This document shows positions 9,037 to 16,744 of a stretch of DNA of 21,555 bases, piece after piece. Position 1 is the first letter of the stretch. Each line of letters opens with the position of its first letter. A model generated the notes under the pieces. The model was not told the DNA's origin. It did no database searches and saw only the letters and a list, made by a program, of their open reading frames with translations. Position numbers and translations under genes: made by a program. The stretch is from assembly GCA_004009845.1 (NCBI GenBank), contig RMBW01000240.1:1-21555 (forward strand), written 5' to 3'. Origin of the DNA: Davidsoniella eucalypti (Eukaryota > Ascomycota > Sordariomycetes > Microascales > Ceratocystidaceae).

Positions 9037-9215
9037 TGAGACGATATACGAGGATTTGCGAGGAAAAATGGTCGTAAAGATGAATTGAATTGAGACCGAT
9101 GAGGGAGAAAGAGAAACTAAGACTAAACTACGAGGGAATCGGTCCCTATTTATGTCAAAGTCAAGTAGGGCCAAGGCAAGACTTGGCCAATACTGATGGG
9201 CCTTAGACCCTTACA
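9037..9215 (-). repeat. E3 5' LTR (179 bp)
   Basis: Identical to the 3' copy at 2649-2827. On the minus strand it starts at 9215 with TGTAAGGG. It is followed on the plus strand by the target duplication TTCAC (9216-9220). It contains the E3 promoter (ATAAATAGGG) and the R start at plus 9090-9100. Confidence 0.95.
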
Positions 9216-9220
9216 TTCAC

Positions 9221-9683
9221 ACCCTTTTTTACATTTTTTGGGGGTGCATGCACCCTCTGTCCGGTCTTTCCGGGGGTCAACGCGGACCCCCCATCCCACA
9301 GAATCGCATTTACCAGGCCCTGGAAACCCTCCGAATGCGCCCGACGGCGTCCCCTTTATTTTTACACCGCCTTTTCAACCATTTTTCCTGCAACAGGCAG
9401 GGGGAAATGATGACACCATGTACCTCCAAGGCTTCCCGTACGCCCCGGGAACAGGCCCGGCTAAGTCGTGACCGGAAGCAGAAGGACTAGTACCTCTCGT
9501 GGTCGGATTGCACCCCCCCTGGGCGTCGCAGATGCAGAATATACAAGCCCCCAAGAGTTTCGGGCACGCCGACAAGGACTAGGCAGGAATTTATTGATGT
9601 TGCAATATTGGTTTCAGCGTACACGGGTTGTTTTATTGGTATTTGTAATTAGAAAAACATTAGCTAGGTAGTAGTTTTTTTCT
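9221..9683 (+). other. E2 internal region, second part, apparently non-coding
   Basis: This continues E2 after the E3 insertion. It has no recognisable gag or pol. If E3 is removed, one frame is open without a stop from 2549 to 2648 and on from 9221 to the TGA at 9469-9471 (116 codons, no ATG near its start). Its product would be Pro-rich and matches nothing I know. The segment 9438-9477 (GTACGCCCCGGGAACAGG... with CCCGGCTAAGTCGT) repeats 2501-2545. The end is AT-rich before the polypurine tract. Confidence 0.55.
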
Positions 9684-9704
9684 GCCGGTGGAGGGGGAGG
9701 CTAT
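9684..9704 (+). promoter_or_regulatory. E2 polypurine tract
   Basis: GCCGGTGGAGGGGGAGGCTAT lies directly before the 3' LTR (the tract proper is GGTGGAGGGGGAGG). It is close to the E3 tract, including the CTAT tail, which suggests shared replication machinery. Confidence 0.82.
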
Positions 9705-9883
9705 TGTAAGGGTCTAAGGCCCTAGTTGGTTCGGCTAAGCTTGATCTAAGCCTAAGCAAAACGGTTATAAATAGGGACGTCTTCCCGCCGTTATTCCAAC
9801 AGATAATAGTCCTTCTCTCCATCGGCCACAATCTAATCACCCTTTCTAAGATTGTTGGCCTCGTCCCTCCTTAGATCCTCTCA
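9705..9883 (+). repeat. E2 3' LTR (179 bp)
   Basis: It matches the 5' LTR at 1935-2113 except for A at 9724 in place of G at 1954. It is followed by the target duplication ATACG (9884-9888), after which E1 gag resumes. Confidence 0.94.
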
Positions 9884-9888
9884 ATACG

Positions 9889-10042
9889 CACGGTAATGCG
9901 TGAGGAAATCGCGAAATATGACGAACGGGCCATGGATCGTGTGCTACCTCCCCCTGACAACACCACTACGACGGTAGCCAAGGTCGACTCTAAGGTAGCG
10001 GAGAACGGGTCTGAATACGACCTAATTGAACTGGATTTTTAG
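9889..10042 (+). pseudogene. gag: E1 gag, 3' part
   Basis: These are the last 51 or so codons of E1 Gag, in frame with 295-1934 once E2 and one ATACG copy are removed. The product corresponds to the E4 Gag C-terminus: VMREEIAKYDERAMDRVLPP, then an acidic stretch ending DLIELDF. The stop TAG at 10040-10042 sits in GGATTTTTAG, the frameshift site. It is cut off from its start codon by about 8 kb. Confidence 0.9.
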
Positions 10043-10070
10043 GTGGTCAGGACAAGTCGCGCCCTGACCA
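10033..10070 (+). promoter_or_regulatory. E1 -1 frameshift signal between gag and pol
   Basis: GGATTTTTAG at 10033-10042 is followed by an 8-bp stem TGGTCAGG (10044-10051) / CCTGACCA (10063-10070) around the 11-base loop ACAAGTCGCGC. In this copy the codon aligned with the usual pol Met is AAG (no ATG). The first Met in the pol frame is at 10111, so expression of full pol needed frameshifting rather than re-initiation. Confidence 0.75.
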
Positions 10071-10341
10071 GGAGGATACGAAGATAGGGGAAGAGATAGT
10101 TAGAACTCAGATGGGAGCTAAAGGTTTATACTTAGATTTGTCTATTAATGAACTTTCGACTAAAGCTCTCGTCGACAGTGGCTGCCTCTGCCTCGCCGTC
10201 GTCCCTCCGCGCCTACTCCCCTACGCTACCCAAACCCAGCCTATCGAGCCTCGCAAGGTCTCCCTCGCCTCCTCCCAGTCCGACCCCCCGGTCATCACTC
10301 AGATAGCACAGTTTACGCTACACCTACCTGACCACCACGAG
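10043..10341 (+). pseudogene. pol: E1 pol, first part: protease N-terminus, cut by E4
   Basis: This is the -1 frame after gag, reading QDKSRPDQED and then the protease. The aspartic protease motif ALVDSGCLCLAVVPP is present. The fragment ends at HLPDHHE where E4 inserted (target duplication ACGAG at 10337-10341). The frame resumes exactly at 16745 with DIWAYVVPGQTED. The first in-frame Met is at 10111. Confidence 0.9.
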
Positions 10342-10522
10342 TGAGACGATATACGAGGAGTTGCGATGAAAACTGGTCGTAAAAGAATAGTTCGATTGAG
10401 ACCGATGAAGGAGAAAGAGAAACTAAGACTAATAATCGGCGGGAATAGGTCCCTACTTATAGCCGATTCTAGTACTGACAAGGAATGCCTTGGCTAACCT
10501 TACTAGGCCTTAGTCTCTTACA
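10342..10522 (-). repeat. E4 3' LTR (181 bp)
   Basis: On the minus strand it begins TGTAAGAGACTAAGGCC at 10522 and ends CGTCTCA at 10342. It is identical to 16559-16739. It carries a TATA-like CTATAAGTAGGG and the R start ATCGGTCTCAA. Confidence 0.95.
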
Positions 10523-10540
10523 ATAGTCTCCCCCCCCATC
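10523..10540 (-). promoter_or_regulatory. E4 polypurine tract
   Basis: On the minus strand GATGGGGGGGGAGACTAT abuts the 3' LTR. It is nearly the same as in E3. Confidence 0.85.
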
Positions 10541-10756
10541 GGCAGAAAAATTACACTAATTTTACGTCTAAACATACAAAAACACCCCTGTAGCATGGTG
10601 TATACAAACTTAAAACCGTATAGTACCTTGGTACTCGATATCCAAAAACAGAAATAACTCCAGAAACAGAAATAACTCCAAAATAGGTCAGCAATCTTAT
10701 CCCGCAGAAAGCTCGGGTGTGCAGGTGACCAAGGTGGTGCAGCCAATATTGCTGCC
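10541..10756 (-). other. E4 3' untranslated region with an 18-bp tandem duplication
   Basis: Between the pol stop and the polypurine tract. An 18-base unit containing ACAGAAATAACTCCA occurs twice in tandem at 10648-10680. Nothing else is recognisable. Confidence 0.6.
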
Positions 10757-13700
10757 TTAGCCTACCATCAGTGGACTGCGTGTGTCCATACTCGTACCAT
10801 GGTCCTTCTCGGGGCCATCCTCTGGTAGCAACCAGGCAGTGTAAAGGGATTGGAGGGTCACGTTCCAATTCTTTTTCGTCTTCTCCGTGAAAACCAACCA
10901 TGCTGCAGTGTCTTTCACGTGTTCCAATGGTTCCCAGGTAGCATCTTGGTAACCTTTCCATTTGACCAAGGCTTGCGTGTGTCCATGGCGGGTACGTTGC
11001 TTGACGATTGCTTCCACTCTGTACTCGCCTGTTTCCACAGAGTCGTCTTCCAATGCTTCCCTGGCCGTGATAGCCGCGGGCTCATCATCAGGTACTTCCT
11101 GCGAGGGTAAGGGGTTGTTGGGAGCTCGGCGGATTAGGCTTACGTGGAAAACAGGGTGGATGCCTGTAGGCACGTTCAATCGTACGTTGTGAGTGCCTGT
11201 AACCTCTAGGACTGTGTACAGTCTGGCCAACCAGTCTAACTTCTTGGACGGTCTCTCCGTGGTCAGGTTCTTCGTGTTGAGGTATACCTTATCTCCCACT
11301 CTGAAACTCTCGGATGGTTGACGGAGACGGTTGGCGCTGGTTTCCTGATGTTCCTGGGTGGCAGCCATAGCTACGATCGCGAATTGGGTTGCGTCGCTTA
11401 GTTTGGACAGCCATTCCTGGGCACCACAAACAGGAGATTTGTCAGAGGCCGGGGGACCTTGAACGGAGGGCTCAATAATGTCCACGTTGAAACCATGGGT
11501 GGTGAAGAAAGGGGAGAGGCCAGTGGTTGAGGAAATGCGGTTGTTGAGGGCCAATTGCGCTTGGGGCAGTAGTGAGGCCCAGTCATCCTGTGTGAAGGAA
11601 CAGAAATTGCGCAAGTACGTTTCAATCTCCTGATTACTGCGCTCCTGACTACCATCAGTCTGAGGGTGGAAAGCAGTAGATAGGCGGCGTTGAATCCCAA
11701 AGCGACGGCATACTTCGCCCCAAAACAGCTGAGCAAATTGAGGCCCTCTGTCGGAAACGATCGCAAGGGGGAAGCCATGGTGGGAAAAGACGTGGATCAG
11801 CAGGGCTTCAGCAGTGGCTTGTGCGGTAATGGCCTTCATGGGGATCAGGATTTGCGACTTCGACAGGCGGTCGGTGACTCCTAGAATAGAAGTGTAACCA
11901 GCAGAAGGGGGTAATGGGCCGATAAAGTCCATGGCCAGTTCAGACCAAGGTCTGGACGGTACTGGCAGGGGCTTCAACAGGCCACGCTTCTGCTCTCGCC
12001 AAATCTTGCTTTTTCCACAAGAAGAGCAATTCGACACGAACTGTCGGACATCATTGGTGAGGCCAGGCCAGGCATATTCGCGCGATACTAAGTCACGGGT
12101 AATTGCTCTGCCGGGGTGGCCTGCGAGGGTAGAGTCGTGAATTTGCTGGATGATTTTGGTCCTCAGGGGTTCATGGTGAGGGACCCAAAGTCTATCACGC
12201 CAGCGTAGTCTTCCTTCCGAGTCTAGCTTGCACTCGCTCATTTGCCATTGCAAACCCCAGTCGGCTGGGAATGAGCGAGCTCCTTCTCGTACAAGTTTAC
12301 GAGCTAACCACCAACGGTTGCATTGGGTCAGAGCCTGGTTCCATAGGCTAGTCATCTCGGGGTCCGCGAAGGGGGAGGTCACAGCTTCCTTAGTCGCCTT
12401 GTCGTCAGTCGGCGCGTCCTTGTCAGGCTCCTGAGCCCAAACTGCGCCGATTACCACCAGGTCGTTGCTTGACTCACTCTTCTCGAGGAGTTGGTGGAAG
12501 CGACTAGCCAGCCTGTCGTCACTTTCGTTGGCTGGCATGTCCTGGTCCCTTCTAGACAGGGCGTCTGGCACAACTTGCTCAGTACCTGGGCGGTGGCGAA
12601 GGCAGAAACTAAAGTCCGAAAGCTCATATCCCCAGCGACGTTGTCTTTCGGCCAGCGTTCTCTTGGTTTGAAAGTACTCCAAGTTACGGTGGTCGGTCCA
12701 CACCACGAAGTCAACCCCTAGGAGGAAATGGCGCCATTCTCGAATGGACCAGTAGATAGCCAACATCTCCTTATCATGAATGGGGTAATTGGCTTCGGGG
12801 GGTGTAAGCTTGCGTGAGAGAAAAGCAATGGGGTGCATGAGACCATCATCTCCTCGTTGAGACAATTCTGCTCCCAGGGCGTAACCGGATGAGTCCGCGG
12901 TCAATACCGTTTCTCTCAGCGGGTTAAAGGGGGTCAAAACAGGGGGAGTGAGGAAGGCTCTCTTAACCTCGGCGAAAGAGTGCGCACATGCGTCGGACCA
13001 GACAAAGGGGGTATCCTTCTTGGTTAACCCTACCATCGGCGCTATCATTTCAGACAGTCGAGGCACAAAGTCTCGATAGAAGTTGACAAAGCCGATGAAA
13101 CCACGTAGACCTTTCAAAGTTGTGGGAGAATTCCAGTTGCGAATCGCAAGGGTTTTCTCAGGGTCTGCCTTGATGCCAATACCTGGGCCGACGATGAAGC
13201 CAAGGAACTTGATTTCCTTAGCTAGGAACTGGCACTTGCGGAGGTCGAGTTGCAGGCCGGCGAGATCGAGTGCGTGGACAATTTCGAGCACTAACTTCCT
13301 GTGCTCTTCCTCAGTACCACTGGAGTAAATATCCACATCGTCAATGTAGGCGCTGCAGCTGATGCCTAGCCATTTCCGAAGGACCGAATTGATGTAACGC
13401 TGGAAGGCAGCAGGGGCATTAGTCAAACCGAAAGGGATTACGTTCCATTCAAAGGCCCCTAGGGGAGTCCGAAAAGCGGTTAACTCCTCATAGCCAGGGG
13501 CTATACGAATACGGTGAAAAGCAGCGATGACATCTACCTTGGACACCCACTTGGCTTCCGAAATTTGCCGAAGGGTGTCGTGGATAAGGGGAAGCGGGTA
13601 GGAATCCTTCTTGGAGATAGCGTTAACTGCGCGGTAGTCCACACAGAAGCGAATTCCACCTCCAGGTTTCTTTACAAATAGGACCGGAGAGCCCACTTCA

Positions 13701-14419
13701 GATTTCGTGTCCTTTATCCATTTCGTACCAAGTAGTTCAGTCAACGTTTTCTGCATCACTAACAGTTCAGCCCTCGACAGCGGATAGAGGGATTGCACAG
13801 GTAATGTTTTCCCTTCCAACAGTTCGATCTTCAAGTCTACTCCAGGCCGGTGTGGCGGGAGGTCCTTGGATGCTTTTGCTTCAAATGCTGAGGCCACGGG
13901 TCTTAACCATTCAGGTAGGGGCGGTCGTTCCTGTTCCTTCTGCTCCAGCGCCCTGTTGACATCTTCTAACGTGATGCGGAATACAGCGGCGTCGTCGTTG
14001 TCACAGAGTTTATGGAACTCTTCAGGCGTTAGTTCTTCGGCCGTGGTGACTTCGATTTGTCCAGAGCGCGGGTGCAGATGTACGTCGTGATTAATCAGCC
14101 AGCGTTGACCGAGTATTAAGTCTTCGGTTTGGCCGGGGACGACGTAGGCCCAAATGTCCTCGTGGTGGTCAGGTAGGTGTAGCGTAAACTGTGCTATCTG
14201 AGTGATGACAGGTGGATCGGACTGGGAGGAGGCGAGGGAGACCTTGCGTGGCTCGATGGGCTGGGTCTGGCTAGCGTAGGGTAGGAGGCGCGGAGGGACG
14301 ACGGCGAGGCAGAGGCAGCCACTATCGACGAGAGCTTTTGTTGGAAGTTCATTTAAAGACAAATCTAAATATAAACCCTTGGCTCCCATCTGTGTTCTAA
14401 CTATTTCCTCACCCACCAT
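10757..14419 (-). CDS. pol: E4 pol polyprotein (1220 codons from first Met)
   Basis: Intact Pol. Protease: DSG at 32-34. Reverse transcriptase: D296 in KVDVIAAFH and YIDD at 358-361. RNase H: D509 (TADSSG), E551 (HDKEMLAI), D576 (TDHRNLEY). Integrase: zinc module H761-X6-H768...C798-X2-C801, then the catalytic triad D831, D890, E926, an exact DD35E spacing. The integrase C-terminal module is around 1040-1085. The chromodomain is at about 1132-1170 with the full aromatic cage Y1133, W1154, Y1157, so H3K9-methyl binding is expected (inference from the family). The frame is open upstream of the Met at 14419 into the end of gag, so the product is probably a Gag-Pol fusion made by -1 frameshifting at 14458-14467. 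Confidence 0.96.
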   Translation of the reverse strand: MVGEEIVRTQMGAKGLYLDLSLNELPTKALVDSGCLCLAVVPPRLLPYASQTQPIEPRKVSLASSQSDPPVITQIAQFTLHLPDHHEDIWAYVVPGQTEDLILGQRWLINHDVHLHPRSGQIEVTTAEELTPEEFHKLCDNDDAAVFRITLEDVNRALEQKEQERPPLPEWLRPVASAFEAKASKDLPPHRPGVDLKIELLEGKTLPVQSLYPLSRAELLVMQKTLTELLGTKWIKDTKSEVGSPVLFVKKPGGGIRFCVDYRAVNAISKKDSYPLPLIHDTLRQISEAKWVSKVDVIAAFHRIRIAPGYEELTAFRTPLGAFEWNVIPFGLTNAPAAFQRYINSVLRKWLGISCSAYIDDVDIYSSGTEEEHRKLVLEIVHALDLAGLQLDLRKCQFLAKEIKFLGFIVGPGIGIKADPEKTLAIRNWNSPTTLKGLRGFIGFVNFYRDFVPRLSEMIAPMVGLTKKDTPFVWSDACAHSFAEVKRAFLTPPVLTPFNPLRETVLTADSSGYALGAELSQRGDDGLMHPIAFLSRKLTPPEANYPIHDKEMLAIYWSIREWRHFLLGVDFVVWTDHRNLEYFQTKRTLAERQRRWGYELSDFSFCLRHRPGTEQVVPDALSRRDQDMPANESDDRLASRFHQLLEKSESSNDLVVIGAVWAQEPDKDAPTDDKATKEAVTSPFADPEMTSLWNQALTQCNRWWLARKLVREGARSFPADWGLQWQMSECKLDSEGRLRWRDRLWVPHHEPLRTKIIQQIHDSTLAGHPGRAITRDLVSREYAWPGLTNDVRQFVSNCSSCGKSKIWREQKRGLLKPLPVPSRPWSELAMDFIGPLPPSAGYTSILGVTDRLSKSQILIPMKAITAQATAEALLIHVFSHHGFPLAIVSDRGPQFAQLFWGEVCRRFGIQRRLSTAFHPQTDGSQERSNQEIETYLRNFCSFTQDDWASLLPQAQLALNNRISSTTGLSPFFTTHGFNVDIIEPSVQGPPASDKSPVCGAQEWLSKLSDATQFAIVAMAATQEHQETSANRLRQPSESFRVGDKVYLNTKNLTTERPSKKLDWLARLYTVLEVTGTHNVRLNVPTGIHPVFHVSLIRRAPNNPLPSQEVPDDEPAAITAREALEDDSVETGEYRVEAIVKQRTRHGHTQALVKWKGYQDATWEPLEHVKDTAAWLVFTEKTKKNWNVTLQSLYTAWLLPEDGPEKDHGTSMDTRSPLMVG

Positions 14420-14431
14420 CGTATTCTCCTT

Positions 14432-14467
14432 GTCAGGGCGCGACTTGTCCTGACTACTTAAAAATCC
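14432..14467 (-). promoter_or_regulatory. E4 -1 frameshift signal between gag and pol
   Basis: On the minus strand GGATTTTTAA (plus 14458-14467) is followed after three bases by the stem GTCAGG / CCTGAC with the same 11-base loop as in E1 and E3 (plus 14432-14454). The stop is TAA rather than TAG, but the T5 run is kept. Pol is in the -1 frame. Confidence 0.75.
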
Positions 14468-16251
14468 AACTCTATGAGATCGTACTCCGAACCGTTATCC
14501 GCCGCCTTTGATTCAACCTTGGCTACCGTGGTGGTGGTGTTGTCAGGGGGAGGCAGTACACGATCCATGGCCCGTTCATCGTATCTGGCGATTTCCTCAC
14601 GCATCACTGTGCGTATGGCGTTGACCGACAGCTGGTTGTGCGAGGGTCCTGGCTTGGAGGAACGTTGTGGGCAACGACGTGCAATGTGGTCCTTGAGTCC
14701 GCAGATGAAGCATGCGTTTTCACGCATCAGCCGGTGTCGTTCCGACTCAGACAGTTTGGGTCTCTCTGAGCGGGCAGCGGGCTGGGGGCGGTTCTCCCGA
14801 CGGGTCTGTTGGTCGGGCCGCTCTCTCCAGTTGCTCGACTTGGCGTGTTCTGGCTTAGGGGTGGACTCGATGGCGTGGCGCTTACCAGTGGGGCGGTCGA
14901 AGTGCTTCAAGAGGCTGTCGATGATAGTGTGGTATGAGTTGGACTCCCAAGCCCATCCGGTGCGTTCAATCAAATCGTCACGCATGGCGGATCGTAGGAT
15001 GTCAATCAACGTGGTGTCGTCGTGAATGCCGGCTTCCATGGCTAGCGTCTCGAAGCGGAGGTGGAAGGCCTTGAAGGGTTCCCGATCTCCTTGGGCGGAT
15101 TTGTAGAAGGCAATACGCGCGTTGGTGAGTCGTTCGCGCGACCGGAACATATCATCAAGTTTCTCCAGCAGCAGATCGTAGGGTCTAGATCGTTGGCAGA
15201 TAGAGTCAAAAAAGACGTTTAACTTGGCTTGCGTGGTCGCGCCTAAGCGGCCGTACAGGTAGACTGCCTTAGAGAGGTCACCGCCGAGGGCTGCTCCATC
15301 GATCAGCATCTTGTTCGTTGCCAGCCTTCTCCAGATCTCGTAGTCAGAGTGCGAGCCGCTGAATTCGTTGAGTAGGGGCTGGACCTGACGGGGTAGGGCT
15401 TGGCTGGAAGAGGCGGGTAGTGGCTGAGGAGCAGGGGCAGGCGGTAGCGGAGGAGCGGTGGTATCGTGACGCTCTTTGGCGAACAGCATTTGACCGAGAC
15501 GGTTCATCATGGACTTCATTTCTACCATGTCATCTTGTAGGGAGTCCAGACGGTCAGCTTCGCGAGAGGGTTGGCGGCCACGATCTGATTCAGGGTACGT
15601 GTCGCGTGGTCTCATACTCTCAGCGAGGCGGGCTAAGTCAGAAGTGTCCGAAGGGTTATCACTGGCGTCGTCATCATCTGCGGGCAGCGGGTTGCGTGAG
15701 GTGGTTACTCTGCTCAATGTGCGTGCGTGTGTGGTTTCGGTGGAGATGAGCTGCTCCGTGGTCTCCTTGGCTTTAGAGCGAGTTCGCGTGGGGGTGCGAG
15801 GCAGGCCCATGAAAGGTGACTTGAGGAGGGAAGGACGGAGCGAGGTTCGAGCAACGCGTTCCTGACGCGTACGAGCTTGGCCGATGTGGACGTGGCCGAC
15901 AAAACCGCTGGTGAAAGAGAGGTGGCCTAGGTGGCTGTGGAAGTGCTGACTGTGACTAAGGATATCACGGGAGGCAGGGCAGAATCCTAGGGTAGCAGCG
16001 AGGCGCGCGCGTTCCTTGCGTTTAAAGAGTGCAAGGTAGCACCAGCCGGGTCTACTCCAGGGTCGATCCTCGGGTAGGCCTACGGCCGACAGCGTGTAAC
16101 CCTCAGTGGGCTCCTGGCTGGGGTCTAGGAGGTGGACACGAGCCAGGGCTAGTTTCTGCTTAATAATACAGAAGGCTTCGTAGTAACCCACGAGGGCGGC
16201 GCAGTTCAGGGAGGCCAGGATGACCAGAACCAGGAAGGTGAAGTCAGACAT
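14458..16251 (-). CDS. gag: E4 gag (597 aa)
   Basis: Intact Gag. Residues 3-30 are hydrophobic (DFTFLVLVILASLNCAALVG), reading like a signal anchor. The block GWCYLALFKRKERARLA follows, then HFHSHLGHLSFTSGFVGHV, a Ser/Arg-rich linker, a short coiled coil (DRLDSLQDDMVEMKSMM), and a capsid-like region from DYEIWRRLATNKM to LLKHFDRP. One CCHC knuckle, CFICGLKDHIARRC, is at 514-527, and the C-terminus is acidic (DLIELDF). The start is supported by the identical start in E1 and by its place just after the hairpin leader. The function, particle assembly and RNA packaging, is known for the family. The role of the hydrophobic start is not known to me. Confidence 0.95.
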   Translation of the reverse strand: MSDFTFLVLVILASLNCAALVGYYEAFCIIKQKLALARVHLLDPSQEPTEGYTLSAVGLPEDRPWSRPGWCYLALFKRKERARLAATLGFCPASRDILSHSQHFHSHLGHLSFTSGFVGHVHIGQARTRQERVARTSLRPSLLKSPFMGLPRTPTRTRSKAKETTEQLISTETTHARTLSRVTTSRNPLPADDDDASDNPSDTSDLARLAESMRPRDTYPESDRGRQPSREADRLDSLQDDMVEMKSMMNRLGQMLFAKERHDTTAPPLPPAPAPQPLPASSSQALPRQVQPLLNEFSGSHSDYEIWRRLATNKMLIDGAALGGDLSKAVYLYGRLGATTQAKLNVFFDSICQRSRPYDLLLEKLDDMFRSRERLTNARIAFYKSAQGDREPFKAFHLRFETLAMEAGIHDDTTLIDILRSAMRDDLIERTGWAWESNSYHTIIDSLLKHFDRPTGKRHAIESTPKPEHAKSSNWRERPDQQTRRENRPQPAARSERPKLSESERHRLMRENACFICGLKDHIARRCPQRSSKPGPSHNQLSVNAIRTVMREEIARYDERAMDRVLPPPDNTTTTVAKVESKAADNGSEYDLIELDF

Positions 16252-16545
16252 AGTGACTTAGAAGCGCAAGGGGTAACAAGCGGACTGGTAGGGGCAAGCC
16301 TTGTAGGAGGAAGGTTTGGACAAGGGGCAGACTGTTTAGGCAGAGTCTGGACAGGATAGGGGCAAACAGAGACGGTGTTTGGACAAAGAGGAGGGGAAAG
16401 CAAGCGGACGGCTTGGACAGAAGAGAGGGCAAGCGGACGGCTTGGACAGAATAGAGGGCAAGCGGACGGCTTGGACAGAAGTAAATACAGCGAGCAGATG
16501 CTCGGACAAAGGGGCAAGCGGATGCTTGGACAAGATAAAGAAGTT
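16252..16545 (-). repeat. E4 leader: hairpin array
   Basis: Hairpins by plus coordinates: 16515-16528 (CAAGC/GCTTG), 16491-16504 (CGAGC/GCTCG), then 16459-16473, 16430-16444 and 16401-16415 (CAAGC/GCTTG, 29 bases apart), 16363-16381 (CAAACA/TGTTTG) and 16328-16349 (CAGACT/AGTCTG), all read on the minus strand. It is the same array as E1 at 1-294 with small differences, mainly in loops. It contains no plausible gene. Confidence 0.85.
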
Positions 16546-16556
16546 ATCGGTCTCAA
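16546..16556 (-). promoter_or_regulatory. E4 self-priming primer-binding site
   Basis: On the minus strand TTGAGACCGAT, two bases inside the LTR end, is the exact reverse complement of ATCGGTCTCAA in the LTR (plus 16613-16623). R+U5 is 65 bases. Confidence 0.8.
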
Positions 16557-16558
16557 AA

Positions 16559-16739
16559 TGAGACGATATACGAGGAGTTGCGATGAAAACTGGTCGTAAA
16601 AGAATAGTTCGATTGAGACCGATGAAGGAGAAAGAGAAACTAAGACTAATAATCGGCGGGAATAGGTCCCTACTTATAGCCGATTCTAGTACTGACAAGG
16701 AATGCCTTGGCTAACCTTACTAGGCCTTAGTCTCTTACA
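16559..16739 (-). repeat. E4 5' LTR (181 bp)
   Basis: Identical to the 3' LTR at 10342-10522. Promoter and R start as described there. The target duplication ACGAG follows at 16740-16744 on the plus strand. Confidence 0.95.
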
Positions 16740-16744
16740 ACGAG

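Larger units (their letters stand above)
2649..9215 (-). mobile_element. E3: full-length chromovirus inserted in E2
   Basis: This is a complete 6567-bp element on the minus strand, flanked by TTCAC at 2644-2648 and 9216-9220. The two 179-bp LTRs are identical by eye along their whole length, so insertion is recent. Order on the minus strand: LTR, self-priming site, hairpin leader, gag, -1 frameshift signal, pol, polypurine tract, LTR. Pol carries one single-base deletion. Its pol is close to that of E4, but its Gag, leader and LTR are clearly different. Confidence 0.95.
1935..9883 (+). mobile_element. E2: non-autonomous LTR retrotransposon, itself split by E3
   Basis: E2 is inserted in E1 gag with a 5-bp target duplication ATACG at 1930-1934 and 9884-9888. 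Without E3 (2649-9215 plus one duplicated TTCAC) it is about 1.38 kb: two 179-bp LTRs around roughly 1.0 kb of internal DNA. It has the signals needed to be copied (self-priming site at 2116-2126, polypurine tract at 9684-9704) but no recognisable gag or pol, so it must borrow proteins from a partner. The two LTRs differ at one base (G at 1954, A at 9724), so it is young. Its LTR start (TGTAAGGGTCTAAGGCCC) is the same as in E3, whereas its TATA-to-R part resembles E5. Confidence 0.9.
10342..16739 (-). mobile_element. E4: full-length, apparently intact chromovirus inserted in E1 pol
   Basis: A 6398-bp element on the minus strand with ACGAG duplications at 10337-10341 and 16740-16744. Both 181-bp LTRs are identical by eye. 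Gag (597 aa) and Pol (1220-codon frame) have no internal stop and all catalytic motifs. Primer site, hairpin leader, frameshift signal and polypurine tract are all present. It is the best candidate in the window for an active element. It is the same family as its own target, E1. Confidence 0.96.

Noticed and set aside
8590..9088. Long open frames on both strands in the hairpin leaders (also 14-340, 16206-16561)
   Set aside because: They exist because the 29-base repeat lacks stops in several frames. Products are periodic Pro/Ser/Cys or Gly/Arg-rich strings with no conserved domain.
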